A program made the translations under genes and the position numbers. DNA of 64,000 nt from Acanthosepion pharaonis (lineage: Eukaryota > Mollusca > Cephalopoda > Sepiida > Sepiidae), in the NCBI GenBank assembly GCA_903632075.3, contig CAHIKZ030001779.1:742501-806500 (forward strand), written 5' to 3'. The notes below the pieces were generated by a model. It was given only the letters and a program-made list of their open reading frames with translations, was not told the origin of the DNA and made no database searches. This document shows, in pieces, positions 23,455-34,776 of this stretch; position 1 is the first letter of the stretch, and each line of letters begins with the position of its first letter.

Positions 23455-23590
23455 GGTTAATGGACAGAGTTCAATCAAACCAGGAAACAGTAGTATTAAA
23501 AAGTGCTCAATACACGTGTGTAAAAAAAATATAAATAAAAGTAAAAATAACATGTAGAGCTTTTAACTTTAAAACTCTGGAGGTCAATTA
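23455..23590 (-). repeat. Dispersed repeat shared with 63700-63835
   Basis: On the minus strand: 'tgtattgagcactttttaat' followed by 'actactgtttcctggt', matching the plus strand near 63770-63815. Both copies lie next to a (TA)n array. Confidence 0.65.
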
Positions 23591-23599
23591 AAATATGCG

Positions 23600-25080
23600 A
23601 CATTGGTTTCGACCTGATGGTCTCTCTGGCCAATATTTTTTAAAAATGACCATCTTAATGCTTTATTTTAAAAAAAAACCCACAAAGAATGCTACATAAT
23701 TATTTTTCAAAAATAAATTAACAGGCGCATGACGATCGAAAAACATGACATTGGGGGTAATAAAAAGAAAGTGGGTATGGAGAAGAAAGAAGAAGAAAAA
23801 AAGAAAAGTGAAGAAAAGAAAGAAAATTGTATTGTAAATGTAAAGAAGTAAAGAAAAGAAGAAAAGCAAATATGTAACTTAAATGTAAAGGAGGATAGGG
23901 AGGCAAGTGTATCTTAAGAATAACAGTGGGATAACAAAAATTGAATATTACCAAAAAATGGTCAACCAGAATAATTCTGGAAGATAATGCTTCTAAGGAA
24001 TGTAGTCTGTGTAATTACAGCGTTTGATATATAAAAAAAATGGTAGAGCATTAATAGTAATAAATGAAATAAATTAAAATTATTCATTTATTTTATGCTT
24101 GTCTCTACTCTGAGTTTTTTTATATCCATTCTTCAAAAGACTTGTGAAATTTTACAATCATCAGGCAATTATAATCATCTGATGATAGCAGTTGGCATTG
24201 AAGCAAGTGTTACAATTATATGTGTTGGTAGTGCAGGTTAGTTTTTGCATTCAATTTGAAATTTAAATAATGACACAAAATAGTTTTTATAAATCTTTAC
24301 CATTTTTTAAGGAAACAACATTAAGGTTCAAAATCATAGCATTGAAATTTCATTCAGGTGATCAGTGAAAGCCTTATAAAATTTATAATTTACAAATTTT
24401 ATATGGACAAGATGCATGGCACAAACACTGAATCATTATGCCATCAAATAAGAACTTCATTTACTTCAAAGTGAAATTGTACTGAACAATTTAGCTATAT
24501 TATAATGTAATTAATATGTTTTAGAGTGCAGTAGTTTTAGTGTGACTTTCAATAAACAATGCAACATTAAAACATTTTGTCTTATAATTTGTGCCCAGCA
24601 GTATTATGGTGTTATATACACTTTTATCTAATTTTTGTTTTTATTAATTATTATCTATCAAATGATCTAACAAATCTAGCCTTTTTTAAATCTTTTACAA
24701 TTTTCTTTTTACCAATTGAAGACAGTAAAAAAAATTGCATAATTTGCTTGTGGTGAGTAAAAAAATTCTGGTTTGAATATATTTTTAATTCAATATATCT
24801 AATAAAAAATATATCAACTTTATTTGGATTTATTCTTGAAATAGTAAAATTTTGAAGTGAGTTTGTAAGCAAAAACCTGCGAAAATTGGTTATTTCTGTA
24901 AGTATTTTCAGACAATTTTTAAACCTAAATGCTCAAAAATTGGTAAAACTATCAAGCTAATTTTTGAAGTTAGTACTTATCACATCAGACCCCAGCTTTC
25001 ACACAGAGTGCAATATTAATTTTCTAAAAAGTGAAAAATCAAACTGCTTTAATTTTGGTGACTTTAGATTTATTTCTGGT
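23600..25080. other. Non-coding AT-rich DNA
   Basis: Includes a purine-rich stretch at 23765-23870 (GAAA/GAAG runs). No gene recognised. Confidence 0.5.
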
Positions 25081-25113
25081 TGTTGTTATTATATGAAGAT
25101 ACTCTCTAAACAC

Positions 25114-25388
25114 CGTTGTGGAGATTGCTAGCATCTAGATCTGTCTAATACAAATTGCTGGCATGCAAATCTGCCTAATGCAAATTGTATGCATGTGAAT
25201 CTTTCCAATAGAATTGAATGGAAGGTTATAGAACTTTCTAGAATGTTTTAATTACACTGCTATATAAGTAATGCAGGCGGAGTGATTTGTTTCTTTTTTG
25301 CCTTTGTTACACTCTATTGGAGTGACAGTTATTTGGATTATCACTGTGCTTTCTCTGTGATTGAATGAGAGAAATATGTCAAATTGGC
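25114..25388 (+). repeat. Gypsy 5' LTR
   Basis: Starts 'cgttgtggagattgctagca' (TG start mutated to CG). It is longer than the 3' LTR because of an extra tandem block ('caaattgctggcatgcaaat' then 'tgcaaattgtatgcatgtga'). The right boundary is uncertain by a few bases. Confidence 0.85.
25261..25268 (+). promoter_or_regulatory. TATA box of gypsy 5' LTR
   Basis: TATATAAG, conserved in the 3' LTR at 29598-29605. It is the likely start-site element for the retrotransposon RNA. Confidence 0.6.
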
Positions 25389-25439
25389 ATCATCAATAGG
25401 TTAAGAAAAACTATTCTTGACAAGTGGACTACTTTAACA

Positions 25440-26640
25440 ACAATGGTGGAATAAAGCAGTGAGCTGATAAAGTTATTCTCACAACAGCTTCAACAAATGG
25501 AGTTACAGGCACAGCAGCACAGAGAAGACAGGAAGGCTTTGAGAAGGTTGATTCAATTTCAAACTTCCAAAAGGGATTCCAGTCTATGTTCCTGTCTTCC
25601 AACTTCTTCAGCTGTTATCATTTGCTGCTTTTGATTCAAACATCAGAACTGTAACCTGATTACTGGTCAAGATTCTGCACTCTTGTTGTGATCAACACTG
25701 TTCCTGATCAGCATAAGTCTCAGGTTTTCTTGACAAATCAAATTGATACCATTTATAAGAAACTGACAAATTTGGTTACTCAACAAAATCCACCCAAAGA
25801 TATTAACGAGTTTACGATAGAGGAAATTGTCAACTTTATAAAAGAACAATTTGACCCAAAATGTTTCATTATGCAAGAACATTTCAAGTTCTGGAGTGAC
25901 ATGCAATGAAAACCAGGTGAGACTGATTTGGTAGTGCATATATATCAAGACAATGCTACTTGTGACTTTCCTTCAATCCCTGATCCACATGATTAAGAGA
26001 TTCATATGTTCTGTCAACAATGAAGCTGTCTTGAAGGCTCTTTTCAAGATCAATGATACATGTGGTCTAGGTCACTATTGAGACCAAAGATGCAGTGAAG
26101 GTTGCCAAGGTAACTTTGCAGATAGAAGACTAGGCCTGTCAACAAGGTAAAACAGAGCCAGAACAAGGGTCAATGAAAAGACTACAAGCAACCTAATTTT
26201 GCAGACAGAATATAAGTGATACAGATGTGGAAAGGCTCATAAATTGACAGACTGCTTCTATGAAGAGGTCAAAGAAAGGACATTTGGAAGCTGTTTGTAG
26301 GAAGAAGAAACGACAGCAACGGGAACATCATTCCCAACCTTCTGTGAAGAGAATCACAAAAGCAGAGCTTGTCAAAATGATCTTCAATGATGATACTTCT
26401 AGTTTGGTTGTGCCAATCACAATCCAGGACCAACAGTTCATGATGGAAATGGACACTGCAACTATGAGAAATTTCACTTCTTTGCCAGTCTGGAAACAAC
26501 TAGGAAACACCAAACTGGACACTGATATAAATTCTGCCAGCAAGCATGACCTGCCTATGTTGGGAAATTTTGTGCCAAACCAAGGACTGGTAAACAAAGC
26601 TCAGTTCCCCACATCATCACCAAGATTCCTCACCTGAACT
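25440..26640 (+). pseudogene. Gypsy gag and protease remnants
   Basis: An early reading frame (25688-25909) fits a gag region. At about 26215-26310 a CCHC zinc knuckle is visible in pieces (KKGHLEAVCRKKKR). The protease region follows: FMMEMDTATMRNF, where the usual catalytic DTG has become DTA. These parts would process and package the element's RNA in an intact copy. Stops and frameshifts make it non-functional. Confidence 0.7.
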
Positions 26641-26789
26641 TGTAGGGAGATAAAATATCCAAACACTGGGAATCTCTGTAGACAATGCTCTTGGATTGAG
26701 ATGCATAGAAAGTCAAAACATGAGTGAGAGTGCAAAAGCATTGCATCCTAAGATCTCTAACAAGCCTTATGTTTCCCGGCAATAACATT

Positions 26790-27960
26790 GCCACTATCTC
26801 TGTGACAAGTTTCCAGATCTTTTCAAAGAAGAATTGGGGTGAAGTTCAAGTTTGATGCAAAGCCAGTTTTTCAAAAAGTATGACCCATTCCATTCACTCT
26901 TCATTGTGATTTGGTCAAAACTTATAAAGAAGGAGTCAGAAAGCATGTGAAATTCAGCAAATATGGAATGCCTGTGATGCTGATTTGCAAAGCACCCTGA
27001 AACCAAAGTTGCAGATCTGTGGTGACTACTCAGTAGGCATCAAAATCAACTGGAGGAACATTGTTATCCAATGCCACTCCCAGAGGAGCTAATGCAAAAG
27101 CTAGGAGGTGGATATGGTTACACAAAAATTGACTTTGCTGATGCCTACAACCAGATCAAGCTGGCACCAGAGACTCAACACAGGCTAACATGCAGCACAC
27201 ACTGTACAGTACTCCTGCAGTAATGACTCCATTTTGGAATCAAGTCAGTGCCTGGTTACTTCCAGATTATGGAGAACCTAACCAGTGATCTGCTTGGAGT
27301 TTCTGTCTTCAAAGATGATATTACTTGTCAGTGGGAAAGATGTCATTGATCACTTGAGCAACCTGAGGCATTTATTTTTTCATTTGAACAACAAAGGACT
27401 CTCAGTGCCTGTTCACACTACCCAGTGTGAAATAACTTGACCATACATTATCAGCTGTAGGAATCGCACAGGGACCCAAGGTTGAGGCAGTCATGAAGAT
27501 GCTACCTCCTACAGAAATCTCAATCATAAAGTTTTTCTATGGCTTGGTTAAGTTCTATGGTAAGTTCATTCCAAACTTGGCCACTATGGCTGAGCCACTT
27601 TACCATTTAACCAAGAAAACAACTCCCTAGAAGTGGGAAGATGAAGAACAAGAAGTGTTTGAACAGTTGAAAAACTTATTATACTCAGATCAAGTCCTTG
27701 TACATTTTAACTCAAGCCACTAGGAATGTCTTGTGATACATCCAACACTGGAATTTGAGCAGTCCTGTTTCACTGCTATCCAGATGTGCCCACTTGCCAA
27801 TGTGTTCAAAACTCTCACATCTGCAGAAAGAAACTACAATCAAATCTACAAGGAAGCCCTAGCCATATGACTTTCAGAAATTCTACGAATGCCCATTTAT
27901 ACTAGTTACTGATCATAAACCACTGATGACACTGTCCAGCCCTAAAAGAGGGACACTACT
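26790..27960 (+). pseudogene. Gypsy reverse transcriptase and RNase H remnants
   Basis: Readable blocks in shifting frames are KFSKYGMPVMLICKAP, LQICGDYSVGIKIN, DAYNQIKLAPETQHRL, VFKDDI (catalytic xxDD motif), SGKDVIDHLSNL and LTSAERNYNQIYKEALAI (RNase H start). The order and wording fit Ty3/gypsy Pol. There are at least several frameshifts and stops. Confidence 0.8.
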
Positions 27961-28299
27961 TCTTGCAGCCAACTGACTTGCTCGATGGGTCCTGTAGCTA
28001 AACCAGTTGGACTGCATAATTGAGTACTGGAAAACAGTGGATCATGGTAATACAAATGCCCTTAGTTGCTTGACATCTGGAGATGACAACAACTTCAACA
28101 GGGAGGAAAGGGGAGAAGACATAGACATGGTGTGAGGCATCAAAATTCTCAGTCTTCAAGTCAAACCTGTAGATGCCAATATGTTCCATCAAGAGTCAGG
28201 GAAAGATCCAGTGATAACTACAGTGATGTGCTATGTTCACAAAGGGTGGGCACCGAAGCACACTGAGACCAGTGATGAAATTGAAAAGTTCCAGATTCA

Positions 28300-28910
28300 C
28301 TCAGTATCTACCACAGATGCCTCATCCATGGATCAAGAGTTGTGATCCCACAGAGCCTACAGACCAATATCCTAGGTCTACTGCATATCAGACATTTTGG
28401 CATGGAACGTAGGAAGCAGTTGGCAAGAACCACTGTCTACTTGTCCAATATTGATGCAGCTACTGAGATGGCTAGTCAACGATGTGATGTGACTCCAATC
28501 CTTTACCCATGGATGTTGCCAGAGAAGCCATGAAGCTGCTTACACATGGATCATGCCATCAATTTCATAGGTATGAACTGCTTGGTGATCACTGATGCTT
28601 TCTCACAGTATCCATGTATTCATCCAATGTCATCCACATCCACTTAGAGCCACTCTAGATCTGCTGGAGGAGGATTTTGCTCACTTCAGACCCTCACACA
28701 CTGATTATAGATAATACATCGACTTTTCTTTCTGAAGAATTTCACAGCTGGTGCAAAGAAAGTGAGATCATACACCTGACAGGAGCACCATACCATTCAG
28801 CTACCAACGGAGCAGCAGAGCATTTGGTGCAGACTTTCAAGCAAGCACTGAGAAAATCTTATCTGCTCATGAAGCAAGCTCTTCAAGAGTTCTTGATGCA
28901 GTACTGAAGA
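28300..28910 (+). pseudogene. Gypsy integrase remnant
   Basis: The blocks are LGLLHIRHFGMERRKQLART, WMLPEKP, LHMDHAINF (first catalytic Asp), LIIDNTSTFLSEEFHSWCKE (second Asp) and PYHSATNGAAEHLVQTFK (catalytic Glu), so the DDE core is visible. The upstream zinc-binding part is frameshifted. Integrase would insert the cDNA into the genome. Confidence 0.85.
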
Positions 28911-29470
28911 ATGCCAACATCCTGTAGATTCTCTCCAAGTGAACTTTTGATGTCTCAGCAAATATGGACTAGGATTGATTCTGTGCTGACCTCACCAGCA
29001 CCCATAGCTTGGGCAAGCAATCCAAGGTGTTATCAAATGCTGAGATGACTCCAAACTCAGGAGGTATCACCAAGGTGACCAGGCAGTACAAGGTTGATGA
29101 TCTGGTATATGCACTGTACTTTGGACCTCACCAAGACAAACAACCTTGATGGGTACCAGCTGTCATCATGAAGTCATTGGGTACTGGTTGCTTCAACGTC
29201 AAGGTTTATCCTCATGGCCCAGTATGGAGATGACACGGGGAACAGCTACATCTGTGCTATGCTTCTGCAGAGGACTACAAAGCTAGTGATGAGACGGACA
29301 ATGTTTCTAAACTTTCAGCTGATCATCCAATGGAAGTCTTGAAAGAAGTGCCACAATCTCAGGGACAAACCAGACCCCACTTCTACCCCAGACCAAACAA
29401 TCTTAAACAATCTAAGGGAACACCCAAGCCCAGACTTTGTTGTTGATGTTTTTAGTGTAGCATCAGTTTT

Positions 29471-29480
29471 AGTGGGGAGG
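29471..29480 (+). other. Polypurine tract
   Basis: AGTGGGGAGG immediately before the 3' LTR, the usual plus-strand primer site. Confidence 0.7.
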
Positions 29481-29735
29481 TGTTGTGGAGATTGCTAGCA
29501 TCTAAATCTGTCCAAAGTAAACTGCTGGCATGCGAATCTCTCCAATAGAATTGAATGGAAGGTATTAGAAATCTGTAGAATATTCTAATTGCACTGCTAT
29601 ATAAGCAATGCAGGTTTAGTTATTTTTTGCCTTTTTCCTTGCCTGTTGCACACTGTTGGTGAGACAGTTAATTAACCTATTTGGATTATCACTATGCTTT
29701 CTCTGTGAGTGAATGAGAGAAACATGACAAATACA
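29481..29735 (+). repeat. Gypsy 3' LTR
   Basis: Starts TGTTGTGGAG and ends ...ATACA, followed by the target duplication AACAC. About 255 bp. Its TATA box is at 29598-29605. Confidence 0.88.
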
Positions 29736-29739
29736 AACA

Positions 29740-31060
29740 CTGTTCATGTTTATGACTGGTGAAAATGAAACTTTATGCATAGGAATAACGACAATAACAA
29801 GTATTTAGTGAAAACAAATACTGTAAAATATACATTTCTTAGTTCTACATTCATTTGGTTCATTTTGTTCTGTCAATAGAACTTTAATTACTGACCACTG
29901 AAAATACCTTTCTTCCTGATTCCAATTTTAAATGTTACTATGAAGTCATTTATTTATTTAATAGACTTGTGAATGACCTTTACTTTGCATCAAGACTAAC
30001 TCTCATTAAAAGTGGGTTATAATAAAATACCTCCAGGAAGAGGCAAAAATCAGCTTAGCCTCTCGGCATATATTTGATGTTAATATTTTGCATTAATTTT
30101 TCAAATAGAACTTAAGATTAGTATTAAAATATTAATTTTTGAATTATTAACATTATATTTGTCATACGTGTTCACGTGCTGAATTTAATCTGAAACATTT
30201 TTGGCATCTGTTTATTATTATTTAGACATTTATTTTGTCATTATATATGTAATCATTCAGGGTGAGTGAAAGTTTTCTTATATTCTATGTTAAACTGAAT
30301 GTATTGTTGCATCTTCCAAGTTATAAGCCACAATTCCTCACCAATGAATCTGAAATTTTGTATGGGGTACAACTTTTGAAGTTGAAATTTATGCCATTTT
30401 TCTAATTTTATAAAAGGATCAGAATTATTTTTAATATTACAAAATTCTTGCTTATTTTATTAAATCATTTATTAATACAGATTTAAAATAAAATTTACAT
30501 TAACTACTGAATTATAGTTCAAGGTAATCTGGTCTATAGGTATCCTGTAAAAGAATGATAAACATATGTTTGTTTACATCTACGCTTAAAATGTACAAAG
30601 ATAGTATGTAACACGAGAGAAAATGATTTACCTCCGGGACATGTTTCACATGTAAAATATTGCCAAAAAGAAAATGGCCACTTTGCAAGACTTATATTTA
30701 AAACAGATAGATCTCAGAATCAGATGGACTTTTGCAAGAATTTCTTTTAGCATATGCAGATTTTAACTGTCACTCAATCTATAAAAAGTTCTTAAAGACA
30801 GAATTGTGATGACTGTAGTGAACAAGAGACATGTGTTGGTGGATTGGCTGACCCAATTTCATACCACTACTCTGTTGCTATAAGGAAACAGATTCTGCAC
30901 ATTTATTACAAGCCAAAAAAAAGTTGACTATATATAATTAATGAGCACTCTTTCTAAATGGTACAGGAATATATTAGACCACATTTTCTGGACTGTGTGA
31001 TTTACTAGACATATGCTTTCAGTTAGATTTTTAGCAAATGTGAAAACCTACAGATATTAA
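29740..31060. other. Non-coding AT-rich DNA
   Basis: No gene or element recognised. Confidence 0.5.
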
Positions 31061-31062
31061 TG

Positions 31063-31063
<1 letters not shown>

Positions 31064-31094
<31 letters not shown>
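31064..31094. repeat. (TA)n microsatellite
   Basis: Alternating TA, abutting the SINE at 31096. Confidence 0.95.
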
Positions 31095-31095
<1 letters not shown>

Positions 31096-31096
<1 letters not shown>

Positions 31097-31220
31097 GGAT
31101 TTTCTAAGCCCAGCTTAAATATGGCACAAGGCCGAAAGTATGGGGCACCTAGGGAGGAATGAACTCACTACTTGGTCATCACTGTTCTAGGAAGACAAGC
31201 TTGCTAGCCATTACCATGTC
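31096..31220 (-). repeat. tRNA-derived SINE, family B, copy 2
   Basis: Reverse-oriented relative of 1693-1816. Its minus strand has TGGTAATGGCTAGCAAGCTT (A box) and GAGTTCATTCCTCCC (B box), then 'tactttcggccttgtgccat'. The body end abuts the (TA)n tract. Confidence 0.75.
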
Positions 31221-31439
31221 AAGATACCCTATGTCTGTATGTATGTAACTTTTATTCCTTTTTTCTTTGAATATTTATTTTTTTATTTCTTTATCCATGT
31301 TTTTGCAAATTTTTATAAAAATTAAAATAGTACAATCTTCTAACTTACCTGGCTACAACAATTCTAATTGGATCAACAAACACAGACCAAGGGAAGTTTA
31401 CCAACCTCTTTTTTAAAACCACTTAATACAAATAAGTGC

Positions 31440-31990
31440 ATGCTTTACTATTCAGAATAACACATTAGTCTTGGTTATTGTATCCAATGTTTCAGCTAAT
31501 GCATCATTCATCCTTCTTTAGTTATCTCTCTCCATAATTAGAAACCTTGAAATTTAAATCCAAACTTTTTATTCATTTAGATGGGAGTAGATTGTTTTCA
31601 TTCCACTTTCTTAGAGATATTTCATATCGGTTAATATCCCACAATTCTCATTCACCTTTTGTGTTACTTTTCAGTTTCCTCCACTGAACCTATGTATATG
31701 CTTTTCAACACTATCAGACCACACACTTGAACTTACTACTGCCAGAGAACCAGATATTTACACCAAAGTTTTAATCCACTAAATCAGGTTTCTCTCAGTA
31801 AAGCAAAGTGAATAAGACAAATGAGTATTTACTGATAAGCATAGAACGTGGAATCAAAACAACTTAACCTTATAGACTGAATAAAGAATTCAGTTCAAAT
31901 TTCTGAGGAGGTTACTAAGTACAAAAGACCTGCAAAAAGGCCAGCAGATTAAGCAGCCAAAACATTGTAAGTATAACAACCAACATGAAC
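31440..31990 (-). mobile_element. Palindromic tRNA-cored element with Penelope-type ends, old copy
   Basis: The left arm has 'tccaatgtttcagctaatgc' and 'tcatccttcttta'. The core in antisense has an A-box-like 'tttagtggattaaaac'. The right arm has 'gaataaagaattcagttcaa' and 'cagccaaaacattgtaagta'. It is more diverged than the 17-18 kb copies. Confidence 0.55.
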
Positions 31991-32109
31991 ATGCTGATCC
32001 AAATAAGGCATATAATAATATATTCCTCATTTCAAAATTTCCTTATATGTTAGTCACCTGTTAAGAAAGTTTGTTCACTGTGTCATGCAAGACAATTTTT
32101 TTCTCCAGA

Positions 32110-32520
32110 ATCTATCATACATATCTATATGTCCACCATTCATCCATGCTTAGAATATTGCTACCACATATGGTATGGTGCCTCTGCTATTTACCTTGAG
32201 GTACTTGATAAAATAAAAAAAGAATCAGCAATATTATCGGTTCTGATCTGGCATCTCGGCCTCAATCACTTTCCCACTACCATAAGGTTGCCTCCCTGTG
32301 CCTTTTCTATAAATGCTTACATGGTAATTGTTTGGATGAGCTCTTTGATATTGTACCTAGACTTTTTTTTAATTTATGCACATACTAGACTGGCATTGAG
32401 ATCTCATCAATTTACAGTAGAGTTGGCTAGATGTAGCCATAAATTCTGTGCTAACAGTTTATTTTCCCATTTGTGGAACTCCATTCTGCTTTACTGCTTT
32501 GCTTGGTGTGAAATCAATTA
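32110..32520 (+). mobile_element. Jockey-like LINE, C-terminal scrap
   Basis: Reads IHPCLEYCYHIWYGASAIYL and, further on, HTRLALRSHQFTVELARC and KFCANSLFSHLWNS. These match the C-terminal tail of jockey-type LINE reverse transcriptases. Frame changes between the blocks and the missing palm domain show it is a dead fragment. Confidence 0.75.
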
Positions 32521-32529
32521 AAGAAATAA

Positions 32530-33130
32530 ATAATAAAAAATACAAAGTGAAGTCTAATCATGTGATTGTATTTTAGGTATTTATAAATCTGGGCAAAGCC
32601 AGATACTTTAACTTGTTTTATTTATCTTATCAGTGCTATCCTACTTGCAATATTTCAGTTTATATAATCAACTAGGATAGATATAGTTGCCCGAGTGTAA
32701 TGGTAGGAGTTATGTCTGCATGTTCAGCAACTAAACTCAAAAAAATAAATGTTAAAGATGACATTGTTGTAGGTATTATCATTTTCTTATCTAAAGCTTT
32801 TAAAGGTAACTCTTTAAATTACATTCAAATAAAGAAACATGGTTATGCTGCCTGAAAGTAGCAAGTAACATTATTGTCTACCACTCCCATTAATGCTAGT
32901 CATAGAAAACAGATTTGGAAAGCAAGATAAATCATGTAAGACTGGATACAAATAAGACCATTTAGTGTAGGGCTTAGGGGTTAAAGTGAACAGTTGATTT
33001 ACCCATTCCAAGATTAATGAAGGATGATAATGAAAAAACACATTGGTAATTTTAACAAAACAAGATAAGGAATTTATTCATGAATTTACACAGTTGAAGT
33101 AGTGTGAGTATCTCATTTAAAAAAAAAATC
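32530..33130. other. Non-coding DNA
   Basis: No gene or element recognised. Confidence 0.5.
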
Positions 33131-33139
33131 AATTCTTAT

Positions 33140-33884
33140 AGTCTGTACTTTCAACATATAATCTTGAAGAAATGATCTGACACAAAATAATATTAAAAAT
33201 GTTTAAGATAAAGGTAAGAGAGTTTGTTGCTCACTAAAGGGATATATGGTTTTCATACATTCAAAAGTAGACAAAGAGAGATATTTTGAAATATTTAGTT
33301 TTCTTGAGAATTCTTTAAGGTACTGCATGCTGGTTAGAGGCTGATAATATAATTAGCAAGTAATTTTAACACTAGCAAGTATTTCACTGCTGATCTCAAG
33401 GAACTGAAGCAAAACTTCTCACATTACTTCAGACACTCTTCACCTATTAATTTACTTTTTCTCCTTATTTTATATAAAAAAAATTTCACCTAGCGTCATA
33501 AATTTATTTCCTTCTTTTTTATATTCTATCTCTCACTTTCAAGATGGCCCTACCATGAAAGTTATAGACAGTTCCTATTTTTGTAAGATGACAAACTCAG
33601 AAAATCAGCAGAGGATGAAATACTTATTTTACCCACTGTAAGGTCATAAATTTATTTCCTTCATCTTGACTGAATAATATCTGAAGGCAATGTTTTCATT
33701 GATCCAAAAACAATTTCACATAGGATCACAAATTCCTTTCCTTCTTCTCAACTCAATGGCCAATTTCTTTGAATTCAAAGTTTTCATTGCACCAAAGAAA
33801 ATTTCACATAGGCTCACAAATTCATTTCCTTTTTCTTCCTCAGTCCTACCAATGTGAAGTAAGTTATTATTTTGCACTCACTAC
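33140..33884 (-). repeat. Satellite-like repeat, arm 2 of an inverted pair
   Basis: Reverse complement of 14061-14600: 'aatgatctgacacaaaataa', 'catacattcaaaagtagaca', then about four tandem units with 'aatttcacataggctcacaa', ending 'attttgcactcacta'. It is longer than arm 1 because it has more tandem units and a Tc1-type terminal fragment at about 33560-33641. Confidence 0.8.
33560..33641 (-). mobile_element. Tc1-type terminal repeat fragment
   Basis: Its reverse complement reads 'tacagtgggtaaaataagta' and 'tttcatcctctgctgatttt', nearly the same as 43487-43570. It sits inside arm 2 of the satellite-like repeat. Confidence 0.7.
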
Positions 33885-33899
33885 AAGCCATACACAAAA

Positions 33900-34630
33900 A
33901 ACTATTCATGAGAAAGAAATGTATAAATGTGGTTTGGTGTATCAAATATCCATACCTGAAATCTACAATTTTATAAGTTTTTTTTTCTAGATGATGACAT
34001 ATTCTGGCTGCATTTTGGGAGACATTAACATATAATTCTACAAGGATGAACCAATGAAAAAAGACTTAGCCTTATGACCAATGTGCAGAGAGAGAGGAAG
34101 AAAGGGGTTTTATCTGCTTTCACATGCAATTCTCATTCATTCCACAGTAAACCTATATAATGTCTATTTTTGTCTACACAAATAAGTGTAATATACAGAT
34201 TCTAATTTCCACTAAAATCACAACAAATTTAAAAAAACATTTCAGTGACAGGCATAATTTTGTGAGGATGATACATGTATTTACATTTTGTTTATGTGGC
34301 TTTGAGGATAGAATGAAAGCAAAGAGAAAGTATTGAAAGAGCAACAGGGAGGATTCAAAGATTATCTGTACCTGCTTTTCATGTTCTCAGCCTTTTAAGG
34401 TGCATCAGTTGCAGGAATGTGACAATTAAATTGTTGGTAAAATTGGTCAGATGAAATGCAACAAAGAAAGCTTGTTCCTTGTTCAGTTATGAAGAAACTT
34501 TATCACTTGTTTAAATCTTTCATTTCAATTTGCATTATAATTCTAAATGAACCAAATTCTCTCAATCATAATCAAAACAAAGTGAGTTGTATTTTCTATG
34601 TCCTATTACAAACAAAGAATAAAATATATT
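33900..34630. other. Non-coding AT-rich DNA
   Basis: No gene recognised. Confidence 0.5.
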
Positions 34631-34677
34631 CTAATAAAAATATGATTTTGTCTATATTTCTGAGATGAGGTATTATG

Positions 34678-34776
34678 TACAGTATTTACATTAGTCGGAC
34701 TATTGTCCTCATCTTTGTCGCCATATTTGTCACAACGTTTCGGCCGTTGTACGCTCCGGCCTTCTTCAGGTGGTTG
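34678..34776 (+). repeat. Left terminal inverted repeat of Penelope element
   Basis: Begins 'tacagtatttacattagtcg' and ends 'cttcttcaggtggttg'. All 99 bases match the reverse complement of 36588-36686. Confidence 0.95.

Larger units (their letters stand above)
25114..29735 (+). mobile_element. Ty3/gypsy LTR retrotransposon, two LTRs, decayed coding region
   Basis: Flanked by the 5-bp target duplication AACAC (25109-25113 and 29736-29740). The LTRs are at 25114-25388 and 29481-29735, with a polypurine tract AGTGGGGAGG just before the 3' LTR. The internal region holds gag zinc knuckle, protease, reverse transcriptase, RNase H and integrase blocks in the gypsy order, all interrupted by stops and frameshifts. 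Many differences between the LTRs indicate an old insertion. It lies in the ADAM17-like intron in the opposite sense to that gene. Confidence 0.9.

Noticed and set aside
31343..31400. Possible minus-strand exon ending at a GTAAGT donor
   Set aside because: Weak acceptor region, no recognisable peptide, and phase does not help join the ADAM17-like exons.
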